64,000 nucleotides of DNA from Basipetospora chlamydospora (lineage: Eukaryota; Ascomycota; Sordariomycetes; Microascales): assembly GCA_001599675.1 (NCBI GenBank), contig BCHP01000007.1, positions 841,664 through 905,663 of the forward strand. Reading direction: 5' to 3'. Below the pieces are notes generated by a model that worked only from the letters and a program-made list of their open reading frames with translations, did no database searches and had not been told where the DNA came from. The translations under genes and the position numbers were made by a program. Below, piece by piece: positions 1-10,922 of the stretch; positions within the stretch are counted from its first letter, which is position 1, and each line of letters begins with the position of its first letter.

Positions 1-1
1 C

Positions 2-839
2 AAGCCCAAGCGCCCGCCCACAGAGGGGGAAGACGGCATCTCTGGCGAGGACCTGCAGTTCGGGAATGATTTCGACCACCCAATCCGGGACCACCTGCCT
101 CCCGGTTTCAACACGGCACTGAACATCGTCAAGTGGTGGATCGACCCGGGACTCGAGGGTGATGCCTACGCGGATACGCCGTACCTGTTCGGCCCCGCTC
201 TGAGCTCGTTCAATACGATACACTGCGGGGCGGGAGTCTACGACGAGAGCAAGGGCGGGCTCATCTTTGAGGAGGGCGGTGACGAGGAGGGCCTTGAAGC
301 GAGGGCCAAGATTGGCACGCCGGTGGGGGGCAACGAGAGAATGAAGTGGGCGCTGAGGGCGCCGAGCAAGGAGGCTTGGAAGTGGGAGTACGGGAAGACG
401 TACGGGCTGGACTTTTTCAACCCGTACCTAGACTTCGATAGGTTCTCGGTGAAGCTTCCGGGGTTCAGGATGTCGGTTCTTCGGTATTGGGACGGTCAAG
501 GCTTGAGGTGAGTACAGTTTTCCCCCTAGTTACCCTTGCCCTTTTTTTTCAGGTCACCGTATGTAAAGCGAGAGTTATTGGTCGAACTAACACGTGCGTA
601 CTCATGATAGATATGTCTTGAGGAACAAGAAGACCAAGGATACGTATCTTGTCGTCCAGTTTATGCTCTACCTCAAAGAGGACGTAGGCGAGGACGGCCT
701 GCTTAAAATCCCTGAGGATGAGGCGAGGAAGAAGGCCGCTGAGTCGAGACCACAGGACCCGCCGGGCGAGGACGAGGGTGTCGATTCCAAGCATGAGATA
801 TTCAGCAAGGAGAAATTGAGCACAGACGAAGTAGATTGA
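2..839 (+). CDS. DUF1769 (UPF0590-like) protein, 5' end outside the window
   Basis: Exons 2..507 and 611..839. The intron begins GTGAGT and ends TAG, and it splits an Arg codon; joining the two ORFs keeps the frame. The visible part is about 244 residues and runs off the left edge, so the start codon is missing. Recognisable blocks are FGNDFDHPIRDHLP, the KWWIDPGLEGDAYADTPYLFGP segment (positions 130-200), and FNPYLDFDRFSVKLPGF shortly before the intron, which I associate with the fungal DUF1769 family. The C-terminal tail is charged (KEDVGEDG, PPGEDEGVD) and probably disordered. The biochemical function of the family is unknown to me. Family assignment is from remembered motif similarity; the splice is well supported by frame and consensus. 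Confidence 0.8.
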
Positions 840-1478
840 GTGTATCAAGTGGGAAGATGCATGTTCGTCAAGCAGCGGCACTCTATCTTCTCGAGAGCGT
901 TGGACAGAGTGGAACGCAGCCAGCCTTATCTATCCTACCCGGTTCCTCTGCGAGATGCACATGAAAAATGCATCTTTAATAATGAATCGAGTCATTAGTT
1001 TGTTGAATGCCGTACCGTACCTTTTCGTGCGAAACGACGAATATTGAAGATTGAAGGATTCTTGACCCGAGTTGTTTGGCTTCTAATAATTCTTCCTCTC
1101 AGTCCAAAATAGGCTTAGCTAATCGGGAAGATCGTTGGGCACATCAACGTAGCACGGTAGGTATTAATTCGTCAGGCCAAACTGTGACCCCCCGACTTTT
1201 GTTCCACACGGCAAACCTGCACCGCCTTCCATGACCCCTTCCTGTCAAACCTAGGAATCACATGGGCGTACGGTATTCTGACTGATAATACAGCTCCTTG
1301 TCGGGACCAATACGAGGCAAACCATGATTCAGCGTGTCTTGAGTGATCGACAGGGCAAGAGCCCTCCAGACCACAACCATCCAGTCCTGCCTAACGCCAC
1401 TGTAGACTGACAACCGCTGCCCAGAAGCATCACCGTGAGCACGCGGGCGAGCGACGCAGCTCGTCTAGAAGACAAATC
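840..1478. other. intergenic, tandem genes
   Basis: 3' flank of the DUF1769 gene and promoter of the alpha/beta hydrolase. I see no RNA gene or repeat. The stretch around 960-1000 is AT-richer (ATGAAAAATGCATC, AATAATGAATC) and may hold the 3' processing site of the upstream gene. Confidence 0.5.
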
Positions 1479-3086
1479 ATGATCAACTCAACGCCCGGGG
1501 AGTACGTCCTCATCCACATCCTCATCGCCGTCTGTCGCTACACTCCCCTCATTTACGCCACCCTCCTCCTGGGACTCATCCTCCACTACGGCTGGCATGG
1601 TGCCCACACGACTTTTCTCTTCCGCATTCTGGCCGCGTTCCTCACCCTGGAGATCATCTTCGCCATCACGCTCTACAGATCCTACGTCGCGCGGCTGAGA
1701 AAGGCCGCTAGGCATCCCCCGCCCTTGTCCCGCAGCGAGCGAAAGGAATTATTCGAGAGGTGCATGACGCAGGTGGCGGTCACAGAGGAATACGTGCGGC
1801 TCTGGTTCCTCGGCGCCGATCCGGCGGATGTGCGGCGCGAGAATATAAAGGAGTTCCTCTCGTGGGGCTTCTTCGACCGCTCTTTGGAGGAACCTGCCGG
1901 AAAGGAGGGAGATGAGGAAGCGAAGGAGCTCGAGGAGCTACTTCTGCGAGTGGAGACTCTACTCGGCAAGAGGTTTGAGGAGGGGAGGGGCTCGGCGAGT
2001 TGTCTCAGGACCACGCTTGACCGGGTTGAGAGTCGCTACCGAAGCCTGCTCTGGTATACCACCGTGTCCTTCGTTGACTTGGCGACCCATCTTGTTTTGG
2101 TCTATCGGGGCTTTCACTACTACGCCCAATGCTTCGGCAAGGGACTCAAAGTGTTCCCACCGAGGGTCGGGCATCTCGTCTCCCGATCCCGTACGGTAGC
2201 CGCTGACCTCAGTTACTGGTACCGGCCTCATACCGCAAAGGACAAACTGCCCATAGTGTTCCTCCACGGCATCGGCATCGGCCTGTGGACCTACACCAAG
2301 TTTCTCTCCGAGCTCGCCAATATATCCGAAGGGGACGAGCAGGTTGGCGTCCTCGCCATCGAGATCCTCCCCATATCCTTCCGCCTCTCCTTTGAAGATC
2401 CCCTGGGGCGGCACGAGTTCACGCGCCAGATGACCAAGATTCTCGACTTCCACGACTTCGCCGACTTCGTCCTCGTCGCGCACTCGTACGGCTCCGTGCT
2501 GACAGCGCACATGCTCCGCTGCCCGGTCCTCGAGCCGCGGGTGTCTTCGCTAGTCCTCGTGGACCCCGTGAGCCTACTTCTGCACGAGCCGCACGTGGCG
2601 TACAACTTTACGAGGAGGCGGCCGCGGACCGCGGCGGAGTGGCAGCTGTGGTATTTTGCGAGCATGGACCCTGCCGTCGCATACGTGCTCTGTCGGCACT
2701 TCTTCTGGAGGGAGAACATCCTGTGGAAGGAGGACCTTGTGCGAAGGGGCGAGGCTCGCCGCAGGGAGGGGCATGTTGCCGTGTTTCTCGCCGAGGAGGA
2801 CATCATCGTCAACACCGCGGGCGTGATGAAGTATCTGACGGAGGAGCAGACGGACTCAAGGGAGGATTACCTTGCTGTCCATCTGGAGGAGGAGAGGGAT
2901 GATAAGTCCCGCTCGATTGATGTCATCCTCCTCCCCAGGCTAAATCATGCGCAAGTGTGGGATTGTGAGAGCGGTCGCAAGAAGATTATCGACACGGTGA
3001 GGACTTATTGCGGGAATGAGTCGCGCTCAACCACGTCGCTGAATACGGACTCTTTGCGGGACGTCGTGGGAACGTTGGCAAACTAA
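1479..3086 (+). CDS. membrane-anchored alpha/beta hydrolase (AB hydrolase-1 fold)
   Basis: Single-exon gene of 535 aa. The N-terminus has two hydrophobic segments (about residues 21-38 and 46-66) and a third near 192-211, so the enzyme is probably membrane-bound. The catalytic domain follows from about residue 255. It has an oxyanion-hole HG (FLHGIGIG, about 262-269), a nucleophile elbow AHSYGS with Ser at about 336, an acidic region after the LVLVDP strand, and a late His in RLNHAQVW. This is the Ser-Asp-His order of the superfamily. The residues 80-200 insert is charged and helical. Substrate is not predictable; lipid or ester hydrolysis is an inference from membrane anchoring. The start ATG follows an A-rich leader (gacaaatc) and there is no sign of introns. 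Confidence 0.85.
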   Translation: MINSTPGEYVLIHILIAVCRYTPLIYATLLLGLILHYGWHGAHTTFLFRILAAFLTLEIIFAITLYRSYVARLRKAARHPPPLSRSERKELFERCMTQVAVTEEYVRLWFLGADPADVRRENIKEFLSWGFFDRSLEEPAGKEGDEEAKELEELLLRVETLLGKRFEEGRGSASCLRTTLDRVESRYRSLLWYTTVSFVDLATHLVLVYRGFHYYAQCFGKGLKVFPPRVGHLVSRSRTVAADLSYWYRPHTAKDKLPIVFLHGIGIGLWTYTKFLSELANISEGDEQVGVLAIEILPISFRLSFEDPLGRHEFTRQMTKILDFHDFADFVLVAHSYGSVLTAHMLRCPVLEPRVSSLVLVDPVSLLLHEPHVAYNFTRRRPRTAAEWQLWYFASMDPAVAYVLCRHFFWRENILWKEDLVRRGEARRREGHVAVFLAEEDIIVNTAGVMKYLTEEQTDSREDYLAVHLEEERDDKSRSIDVILLPRLNHAQVWDCESGRKKIIDTVRTYCGNESRSTTSLNTDSLRDVVGTLAN

Positions 3087-3854
3087 TGCGGACGAGCAAG
3101 AAACGTCGAAGACATTGCACAGCGAGCATTACGGAGTACACGACTGAGTTGTGAGGAGCTGTGAGTCTAGGTCATCGCGGTAGTGGCACTATCACACCTC
3201 ACAAGAGGTTGCTCCAAAAGACAGGTGAGCTTTCCTTTCCACGGGAGAGCCAACTGCGAAAAGGAGAGCCCAAATAACGCAAGATACCCATGTGCAGCTA
3301 GCTGTCTAGACTGCCGTTTTTAGGGGCAAAGGGGTGCAAGTGCACCCATGGACTGCAGGCGTCAAACAGGATCCGTATGACCGAGATGTATGGTGCCACA
3401 GATGTGTCTGGACAGCGCCGTCCGTTGGCCATGGGTCGTGGGTCACGTGGTATGAGGGGAGGCGGGATCAATGCTCAATGTAAACTTCCATCAAGGTCGG
3501 CGTTGCCTCAACTACTCCCACCATACGTGCCATGATGGAAGGCGGGAGGAGTGGAAAGCCAGTGTCGTGCCTACCCAAGGCCAGGGCAGGAGCGTGAAGC
3601 ACTTCCTTCCCAATGTAATTTCACTGCACATTCGCCAAGGCCAAATCTGGTTAAGGTCTACACCCTCAAACTTTAAGTTGGGTCAAGGAACCTTGTGTTC
3701 CATCACGCTGACTTCTCACGTTTTACTTCCACCTAACTCTCCCGAGGCCAACTTGCTCGTCAGCGCAATTTCACTCTGCTCCTTGTTTTTGTTGGCCAGG
3801 ACTACCACCTAGTTCTACTACTTCTTCTCTATGGTAATACCTCTACAAGCAAAG
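3087..3854. other. intergenic region with one TACGGAGTA motif
   Basis: No gene recognised. It carries an exact TACGGAGTA at 3130-3138. A short ORF at 3471-3812 has no recognisable domain and ordinary noncoding composition. The last 60 bases (ctactacttcttctct) look like the pyrimidine-rich leader of the next gene. Confidence 0.45.
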
Positions 3855-5522
3855 ATGGACGCCGCTCAATATCCCCAGCCAGCCACTTCTACAACTCCCC
3901 GGCGAGGGGACACTAATCTCGTCGAGCTCCTAACACTCGCCACTCCAGTCAAGGCGAAAAACATTCAGACCCTAAGGAGTGACAGGCGAAAAGTTCTCCC
4001 AACTGCCGAGGAAACAACTCCTAAGCAATTCGCCGTGTTCAGGAGACCGGGGACACCCACCGTGACGGGGAAAACCACCATCCCCTTCTCACATAAGGTG
4101 TTGGAAGTTCGAGTTGGTAAGGCCTTTCCCATTCGTTTTCGGCAAGAGCGAGATACTAGCCCTCAGTCGAACCCAGACGGCCCAATCTATGTCTCTGTTG
4201 GCGGATCGCATCCACCATTGTGGACGCAGACCCTTGAGAAGCATGGCCCCGTCCGCGACTTGGTCTTGTCGTTCGACCTCCGCGAGACCCCAGAAGTTTT
4301 CTGGGATAATAAAGAGGATTGCCAAATCCTCTACAATATCTTCCCTGGTACGCACGGGCTCGCTGTCGAGGACGGCTTTCTCATCTTCATGGTCGATGAA
4401 ATGCCGCGCAGGCCCTACCCAAAGACAGTGGCGGGTCTCCCAATCTTCTTTGCAGTCAAGGGAAGTAGCCAGAAGACCCCTAGGCCTTGGGGAGAACCTG
4501 TGTCGCCCCGAAACCCCCGCATTGCGTCCCACCTTAACTATCGTGAACTCGACGATTGGAGTCCTTTGTTCGAACTCATCATATCACACTTTGACAGTTT
4601 GATGGTCTCCATCACGGAGGTGATGTATCACAATACCTATACCATCGTGGTTCTCGAGAAGAGGGAATCAGAAGTCGCCCGCCTCCCTCACAAAGTCGCT
4701 GGAGTCCTCATAACTTACATGTACGAGGACGAGATGGGACGCCCCCTCGAGCTCAAGGCTCACCGGAGAACTGATCCTACGATTGGGAACCCCGACATCA
4801 GCGCGTATGATACTCTGCGCCCGGGAGTGAGAATAAGCTCTGGGTACCTGCCAGGATCCGATGTCTTCTTTTCTACCAGCGCCGGAGTTCTCATCAAGAA
4901 CTCGGCCGGGATGGAGATGATGACTGTGGCAGCCCACGGCTTCCCAGCGGAAAGCGGCACCAGGGTCCTACATCCTTCGCTAGGAACGTGCCGCAGCATC
5001 GGCGAACTCATTATGGAGGTCAAACACACCGATGTGGCGCTCGTTAGGCTTAACGATGGAGAAAGGTTCGAGAACGTAACATTCGAAAACACCTACCTGC
5101 CGGGCCCCGTCAAACTCCAGAAGCTCGCCACCTCTCGAGGGCGCCCTCGGTGTGAAACGGTATACATGGATTCCCCGGACACGGGCTTTGTTGAGGGGCA
5201 GTTGCGGTTTACGTCGCGAACAAGGATCCCAGCGGACGACCCGCATGCACACGAGCACAAATGGATCTATACGACATGGTTGTATCTTGGCCAAGATGAT
5301 GCGAAAGATCTCCCGCGAAATACCTGCGGCAGTTGTATCTGGACTGATGATGGAGACGTGATCGGTTTTTTCCGATACGCTACATCCTCTGGGCCGTTCG
5401 AAGGTTGGTGTGCGGGCACAGCAGCAGACGAGCTGCTGGACAGGGGTTTCACGCTTGCCAACCCCCCTACGACACCTAGCCTCTCTCGGGGAGGTACGCC
5501 ACTGGCCCAACAGCGGCCGTGA
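3855..5522 (+). CDS. trypsin-like-fold protein with Cys at the nucleophile position (putative cysteine peptidase)
   Basis: Intronless gene. I chose the Met at 3855 (context caaagATGG) over one 24 nt upstream at 3831, giving 555 aa. The N-terminal ~330 residues are unrecognised. The C-terminal ~220 residues show a chymotrypsin-like pattern: TVAAHGF with His ~361, HTDVALVRL with Asp ~393, then NTCGSCIWTDDGDVIGFF, which aligns with the GDSGSPVW..DGxVVG block of serine proteases. In that alignment the nucleophile Ser is replaced by Cys ~491 (codon 5325-5327), as in viral 3C-like cysteine proteases; Ser ~493 is two residues later. The tail is Pro/Ser/Thr-rich. There is no signal peptide or membrane segment, so it is probably cytosolic or nuclear. 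Peptidase activity is inference: it could be a pseudo-protease. The reading frame is certain and the fold is a motif-level guess. Confidence 0.7.
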   Translation: MDAAQYPQPATSTTPRRGDTNLVELLTLATPVKAKNIQTLRSDRRKVLPTAEETTPKQFAVFRRPGTPTVTGKTTIPFSHKVLEVRVGKAFPIRFRQERDTSPQSNPDGPIYVSVGGSHPPLWTQTLEKHGPVRDLVLSFDLRETPEVFWDNKEDCQILYNIFPGTHGLAVEDGFLIFMVDEMPRRPYPKTVAGLPIFFAVKGSSQKTPRPWGEPVSPRNPRIASHLNYRELDDWSPLFELIISHFDSLMVSITEVMYHNTYTIVVLEKRESEVARLPHKVAGVLITYMYEDEMGRPLELKAHRRTDPTIGNPDISAYDTLRPGVRISSGYLPGSDVFFSTSAGVLIKNSAGMEMMTVAAHGFPAESGTRVLHPSLGTCRSIGELIMEVKHTDVALVRLNDGERFENVTFENTYLPGPVKLQKLATSRGRPRCETVYMDSPDTGFVEGQLRFTSRTRIPADDPHAHEHKWIYTTWLYLGQDDAKDLPRNTCGSCIWTDDGDVIGFFRYATSSGPFEGWCAGTAADELLDRGFTLANPPTTPSLSRGGTPLAQQRP

Positions 5523-6304
5523 AGAAGTAGGATTAGGAGTTGCCGAGTGATGTGCGAATCTTCTACGTTTGGAAATGCATTCTTTTACGGAGTAGAAGTC
5601 TACCTACACCATCAACAGATCACAGGAACGTGGTGTTGATTATAGACTATCTAGCAACAGACACAATCAGCAGAACTACCATCTCGACCACACTCGAAGG
5701 AGGTTATCGACAACCTTTGAAAGCTCTTTGCTGATGGATCACTAATATCATGTTATTTTCCGTTTGCGACGCTGAAGTGACCAGGGAGTATTTACAGGTA
5801 ATCGAACACGTCGACTCTCTTTCGCAACCAAATCCACGCCTTATACCCGCTGCCTGTATATATTAGTTCTAGTGATGGCGCAGTCGGCCTGTGCCCTCTG
5901 TAAAGTGACGGCCAGCCAACCTGCTTCGTGACCCGTGGCCAACAAGCGACCTCTTGGCAGTGCTTCAGCCCCCAAACTTGGGTCCAGCTGAAAACGCGAA
6001 GTAACGGAACACGGCACCCTCGCGAAATGGATAAAGGGTTGCTCGAGCCATCGCTGGTGCCTTCTTTTGGATGCCTAATTTTGCTACCATATAATGAAGG
6101 CACTTCCTCCAGCTCGAACCCGCCGCTCATCCTCATTTCCCGAGTGCAGACCTGTCTGTGGATTAGAACTGAAGCTCACCTCAGGGTGTAGGTCGCCTAT
6201 CTTGCCCCGGCCACTAGTCTGTCCAAGGACTCGCGACAAGACGAGCACGCTGTTTCTGATAAAACCAACAGGAGTGGAACAGAAAAGAAGCCAACCGCGA
6301 GAAG
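5523..6304. other. intergenic region with one TACGGAGTA motif
   Basis: No gene recognised. An exact TACGGAGTA lies at 5586-5594, about 65 nt past the stop codon of the protease-like gene. Short ORFs at 5792-6191 look random. The final 60 bases before 6305 (aaaagaagccaaccgcgagaag) are a plausible purine-rich leader. Confidence 0.45.
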
Positions 6305-7270
6305 ATGCCGACCAACACGGACGTATGCGTGATCCCCCTCTCCTCGCCCTACACGACCCTCCCGCGCTTCCACTTCTATGCCATGACCCTCGCGCTCATA
6401 TTACCCCTGCCGCGGGGCTGGCTCTTCCGCGCCTCGCTCGCCGCCTTCACGACCAAGACGACAACCCTGGCCGTCGACGCCGTGCTGCACCTGTCACACT
6501 TGCGCTCTCGCCGCTCGTCCGCGCCGGCCGGGCCGGCGCCCCTGGAGCTCGTCGCCGCCCTGGAGATGCTGTGCCTGGCGTGCCTCGTGGCCGTGTGGCT
6601 GCTCATCGTGTCCAAGACGGCGAGCGTGTCCGCTGCGAGGGGGCTGATGAGGGTGTGGGCTGTCGCCGTGGCCATCGGCGCCATCGTGGCCTTCGTCGCG
6701 ACCAAGGAGATGGCCCAGCGGGACTTCGGCGGCGGAGAGGGCTGCCAGGCGCACGCTGCTCCCCTGGATACTGTCTTCGGCCCCTGGGCCGACGACAAGG
6801 TCATGGGGGAGGTTCGGCAGAAGATGGGCGAGCTTCTACGGCTGGTGGGCATCCCCGCGCTGGTCTTCGCCGCGCTCACGCTACTCTTCATAGCCGCCAA
6901 GGGGCCCCTCGCGCCCGAGAGCGTGGCCAAAAGAGTCTCGGATGTAGAGGCCGGGCTGGTCGGTGCGGGTACGGGGAAGTCGCAGCTTTCCACGTCGCCG
7001 GACGTGGTTTACTCCAAGACGGGCGCGGACACCTTCAACAAGGCAGCCACGGTCATGAGGGTGCTGATGACGTGCGCGGTGCCGGCCATGTTCATCGTCG
7101 TCGTGCACCGGACGGAGACGTACCTCCTCGGCATGGACCCAGCGATCCCCGACTCGGAGCCGCTGGAGTCCGTGGGCCAGTGGGGGGTGTGGGCGGGAAC
7201 GGGGGTGGTCGTACTAGGGACGGCTGTGAATGCGGTCAAGGAGAAGATGGGGGCTAGCTTGTCCAGGTAG
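6305..7270 (+). CDS. polytopic membrane protein, function unknown
   Basis: Intronless ORF of 321 aa starting in context gagaagATGCC. About six hydrophobic segments are visible near residues 21-35, 81-103, 114-133, 177-197, 250-268 and 292-311, separated by charged or Gly/Ala-rich loops. There is no clear N-terminal signal peptide. A loop around 200-247 is polar and may be exposed. I do not recognise a family; proteins of this type are common as uncharacterised integral membrane proteins in Sordariomycetes. GC content and codon use look like the neighbouring genes. A longer overlapping ORF in another frame (6094-7257) is Arg/Gly-rich with no domain and is treated as a shadow. Confidence 0.75.
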   Translation: MPTNTDVCVIPLSSPYTTLPRFHFYAMTLALILPLPRGWLFRASLAAFTTKTTTLAVDAVLHLSHLRSRRSSAPAGPAPLELVAALEMLCLACLVAVWLLIVSKTASVSAARGLMRVWAVAVAIGAIVAFVATKEMAQRDFGGGEGCQAHAAPLDTVFGPWADDKVMGEVRQKMGELLRLVGIPALVFAALTLLFIAAKGPLAPESVAKRVSDVEAGLVGAGTGKSQLSTSPDVVYSKTGADTFNKAATVMRVLMTCAVPAMFIVVVHRTETYLLGMDPAIPDSEPLESVGQWGVWAGTGVVVLGTAVNAVKEKMGASLSR

Positions 7271-7750
7271 GCCCCGTGGGAAACGTTGCCATGTTCTGCT
7301 TTTCCTTCTGTCGACGTAGCGCTATTGGAGACTGTTTAGACATGATATAGATACCCAACCTGCCTTTCCGTGATTTTCAAGTCGCATCTCTGGTCCTATT
7401 TTTTTCAAGCTTCGCAAGGGATCATCGCATAGGTGAGGGATCATGATATACGTGCGAGGCAAGGTGAGATTGGCCGTAACAGTCTCAAATTCCAATAGCC
7501 CTTTGCGAACTCGCGCCGGCTCTCGCTAGTGGAAAAATACAAGCAAATGCGCCAAACCAGTATCCATCCGTCCGGCCGTCCATCCATCCATCCATCATTG
7601 TAAACAGAGAACAACCTCCCCGGGAGTCGAGCACCGAGCATGTAAGCCAGAAAGAACACTGGCGAGTGCTCAAAGCTGCAAATCCTCGTGCCTGACCAAT
7701 CAGCCTGCCCTGTAGAGGCCTTCTGCGCCTTGGGAGTCGACCGTGACATG
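7271..7750. other. intergenic between convergent genes, with CATC microsatellite
   Basis: 3' flanks of the membrane protein gene (plus) and the metacaspase gene (minus). It holds a short (CATC)n tract at about 7580-7596. No gene or RNA is recognised. Confidence 0.5.
7580..7596. repeat. (CATC)n microsatellite
   Basis: About four perfect CATC units between two convergent genes. It is a simple repeat with no evident role. Confidence 0.7.
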
Positions 7751-9314
7751 TTATATTATGAAGAGTAGATTCGTATCTGTTCAATATGGTTAGTGGCTGG
7801 CCACGTAGCGGGGAAGAAGCCTGTGTGCTATCTTACCAATCGGATGACTTGACGACAGTTGAGGGCGCTGGGAGTATTTCTGCTCCAGAAGCTCCCTGAT
7901 GCTGTTGAGCAGTTCGACGTAGCTCTGCTGGGGCTTCTGGTGGAGCGCCGTCATGAAGGCCCAGGACATTGCACCGGTAGCCTGCGAGTTGATGGTGGCG
8001 TCGGCACTGTCCGGCAGTTCGGGTTAGCTAACCGTCCTCAAGCATATGGCAAAACACATGGCAAAACACGCGAGCAAGACTTACGAAGTCTGACTGTCTT
8101 TGCTTCCGGACCACATGATGACATCCGCGGGCGACGTCTTCGTCCGCATCGTCTTGTTGTACGCGTCATCACCCGTGGTGGCCTTCTTCGCAAGCTTGAA
8201 CAACGAGCTAGCGACGCCGCCAATGTCCCCCTTGGCGTAGGCCGACACCGCGCTGAGGAGGCCCATGCCCGCGTCCTTGGCCAGGTTGGGCTCCTTGAGA
8301 ATGCCCTTGGTCGAGTAGATGTAGGGGAGGTCGAGCGCGGAGCCCGAGTGGCACGAGTCGAAGATGGCCGTCAGCCGCACCCCCGGTTTTAACGGGCGGA
8401 CCATGATGTCGTGCATGTGGTCGTCCACGATGTGGCCGGCGGATTTGTAGTCGACGGGGTATATTACCTCGTCATAACCGTCGTCCTCGTCGCCGTCGAG
8501 ATCGCGCGTCTGTCCGCCGTGGCCTGCGATAACGAGTTTGTTAGCGCCTATATTCTCGCTAGACGCTGTAACGCAACCGGCAAGCAATGCGCCGCGCAAA
8601 GGGAAAAAGAAAAGGGGGAAAAAAAAAACCTTACCGGAAAAGTGGAAGAACAAAGAGTCGTTCGGCTCCGCTCCGTTCACCAACCAGGCCATGGCCCTTA
8701 GGATATTCTGCCTCGTCGGTTGACTCCTGGGGTCCTTCTGGTCATCGGTGAGGATGACCATGTCTTCCCTGCGATAGCGGTGCTTCTCCATCAGGAAGGC
8801 GGAGAGGTTGCGCACGTCGTTGATGCAGCCTCTGAGCTCCCCCTTCTGGCCAAAGTAGTTGATACCCAGCAGCAAGGCCTTTCTCTTCCCGGTGCAATTC
8901 GAGTATTGATATGCGTAGTTCGAAGGCGCGCCGTGGCCGAACTGCTGCATCCCCGAAGGCGGGGGAGGGGCTGAACATGTTAGTTGCTCGTTCTTCGCTT
9001 GATCAAAGGAGGTCGGTCGTGTGGGAAACCTGCGACCTACCATTGCGCTGGCTGTAGCCATAACCCTGCGGAGGCTGGGGAGAAGGGTGTCCCGCCCGCG
9101 AAGACGAGGAATAACTGCCATGCTGCGGAGGGTAGCCGCCTTGCTGGGGCGGATAGTAGCCTCCCTGAGGGGGGCCCGGGTTGGGAGGATAGTATCCGCC
9201 GTGTTGTTGCTGAGGGGGATAGTAACCACCCTGTTGCTGTGGCGGATAGCCTCCCGGGTATCCTCCCTGCGGGGGATAACCTTGGCCGTGGCGGGAGCCG
9301 GGGTAGCCTGACAT
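7751..9314 (-). CDS. casA: type I metacaspase (CasA/Mca1 family)
   Basis: Five exons on the minus strand: 9314..9041, 8970..8635, 8523..8085, 8006..7837 and 7776..7751, giving 414 aa. All introns are GT-AG, and several have CTAAC-type branch points. The prodomain (about residues 1-95) is rich in Gly, Tyr, Pro and Gln, with repeated GGYPP/GGYYPPQQ units, as in fungal type I metacaspases. The p20 region contains KALLLGINYFG, LRGCINDVRN, the His motif FHFSGHGG (His ~205) and the Cys motif IFDSCHSGSALD (Cys ~261). The p10 region includes MSWAFMTAL and ends in HPIDTNLLFII. This family cleaves after Arg/Lys with Ca2+ and acts in stress, ageing, cell death and protein quality control (established for the family). 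The last exon is only 26 nt but restores the conserved C-terminus. It is transcribed divergently from NBS1, 1.6 kb away. Confidence 0.96.
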
Positions 9315-10922
9315 TACGGTGCGGTGGAATGCGGGGTTTCGGTGCGAGGAGAGCGGTACTGAGAGTCTTCGTAGTGCTTATGATAGTGGTAGGCAGAGAG
9401 CTTGGATCGCGGGGTTTGGAATGTCGAGAATGGTGACGACGTGTGGAGGCTCGTAGAGGTTTGTGCGCAGGTCGGTTCACTGACTTGAGGAAGGCAACAT
9501 GAACTCTTGCCGGACTGGAGCTGACCCTCCCCCACCAATTCACAATGCTGACGGGGGCGCTTGGCTTGGCCCCTGCCTTGATGTGGTGCTAGCAAGGAGT
9601 GGTACTCGGTACCTGTCGGCGCCTCCGGGTGGAGTGGGGAATGCCCAGAAGACGCGCAGCCATGCTCTGCATCGTCGGCTTGCGCTAGTACGTGTACTTT
9701 TTGGCTGACGACTCGAGGACGACACACTGATCCGGAGGACACAGCCAGTGCGCAGGTGTGCTGCATCGTGACCGTCCTAAAACTGGGAACCAACTGGAGC
9801 GTGCATGTGGCTTGATGGTGGTCATCGGGGAGAGAAGGTCCTTGGGTGCCGCGGTATTTCTTTAGACACTGGCAGACTCCAGTGCCTCCTGCGTTGTCAC
9901 CACGGGGCTTCTACCGAGTTATTACATACAAGCTAATTACACTGTACACTGTATTAGTGCTCAATTCGCTCTATTTCGAACGCAACTACGAGTACTCGGG
10001 CCGAAAAACACTGGAAACCCGTACTCGGAGTGAGGCGGGTTCAATAGGACTGATGCGCGGCACCGACCTGGCTCTGCGTTCCGCGTACGAGTGGTCCTAT
10101 CGCGGCGGTGAGTGTCTATCCCCGCCCCGGCAGCTCTTGTTATTTTATTCGGGGTTAACGACACCCGTGGTCCTTCAGGACGCCCGTCCGGCCATGTTGG
10201 AAAGCGACGGAAAGTAATTAAAGCGACTGCATACAAAAAAAGTACTCCCGGACACACCATTCAAGTTCCTGCCATGAATGCGCACATGGACAGGATTTGT
10301 TGCGACTTTCCTTGATGTGCCCGCCAAGTGTTTCGCTTCATACCGGTGTGATGATGTGCGGACTCGGAGTAGCCTGTGCCAGTGGGCATCAGCCCAGCAG
10401 CTGCGCGCAAGCGACAGTCACCTGCCAGGCGCTCCGCTCCCCAACTCGAAGCGGTCCGAGTCGCGTGGCACCATCGTTTTGATATTCTAGATGGGTGGAT
10501 ATAGAATTCTGATTCGAACGGCGACCCGTTAACGACATTCTGTCGAGTTTGAATATGCAGTGACGGTGATACTACAAATGAGTAGCAGCAGCCTGTGCTC
10601 GACTTCGAGTGGGAATCGACTTATAAGTTTAGCCAGCTGTGTGATGTTTTCTGCCGCCCCACCCACCCAGGCTGCTGGCTCTAAAAGTCACATGACTTGG
10701 CGTTTTTCCATGGTGCCGTGCTCAAGTTCTAACGAGACATCAATCACCGTGCTCACTAGCTGTGCCGCGACGCGCTGATCCACCAGCGTCAGGATTCAAA
10801 TTCTCTCCACATGACAGAACTCATCTAATGGGTTTCCTGGTGTGGCGCATCGGATTGATTGAGCGGCTGATCCGTCCATCATATACCCATGATCTGGATC
10901 GATTGATGCCTTCGCGACAAAC
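9315..10922. other. divergent intergenic region, metacaspase/NBS1
   Basis: About 1.6 kb between two divergent start codons, so it should hold both promoters. I recognise no gene, RNA or repeat. Short ORFs here have no domain similarity. Confidence 0.45.

Noticed and set aside
6094..7257. 387-codon plus-strand ORF overlapping the membrane protein
   Set aside because: It is Arg/Gly/His-rich without domains, while the 6305 frame encodes clear membrane helices.
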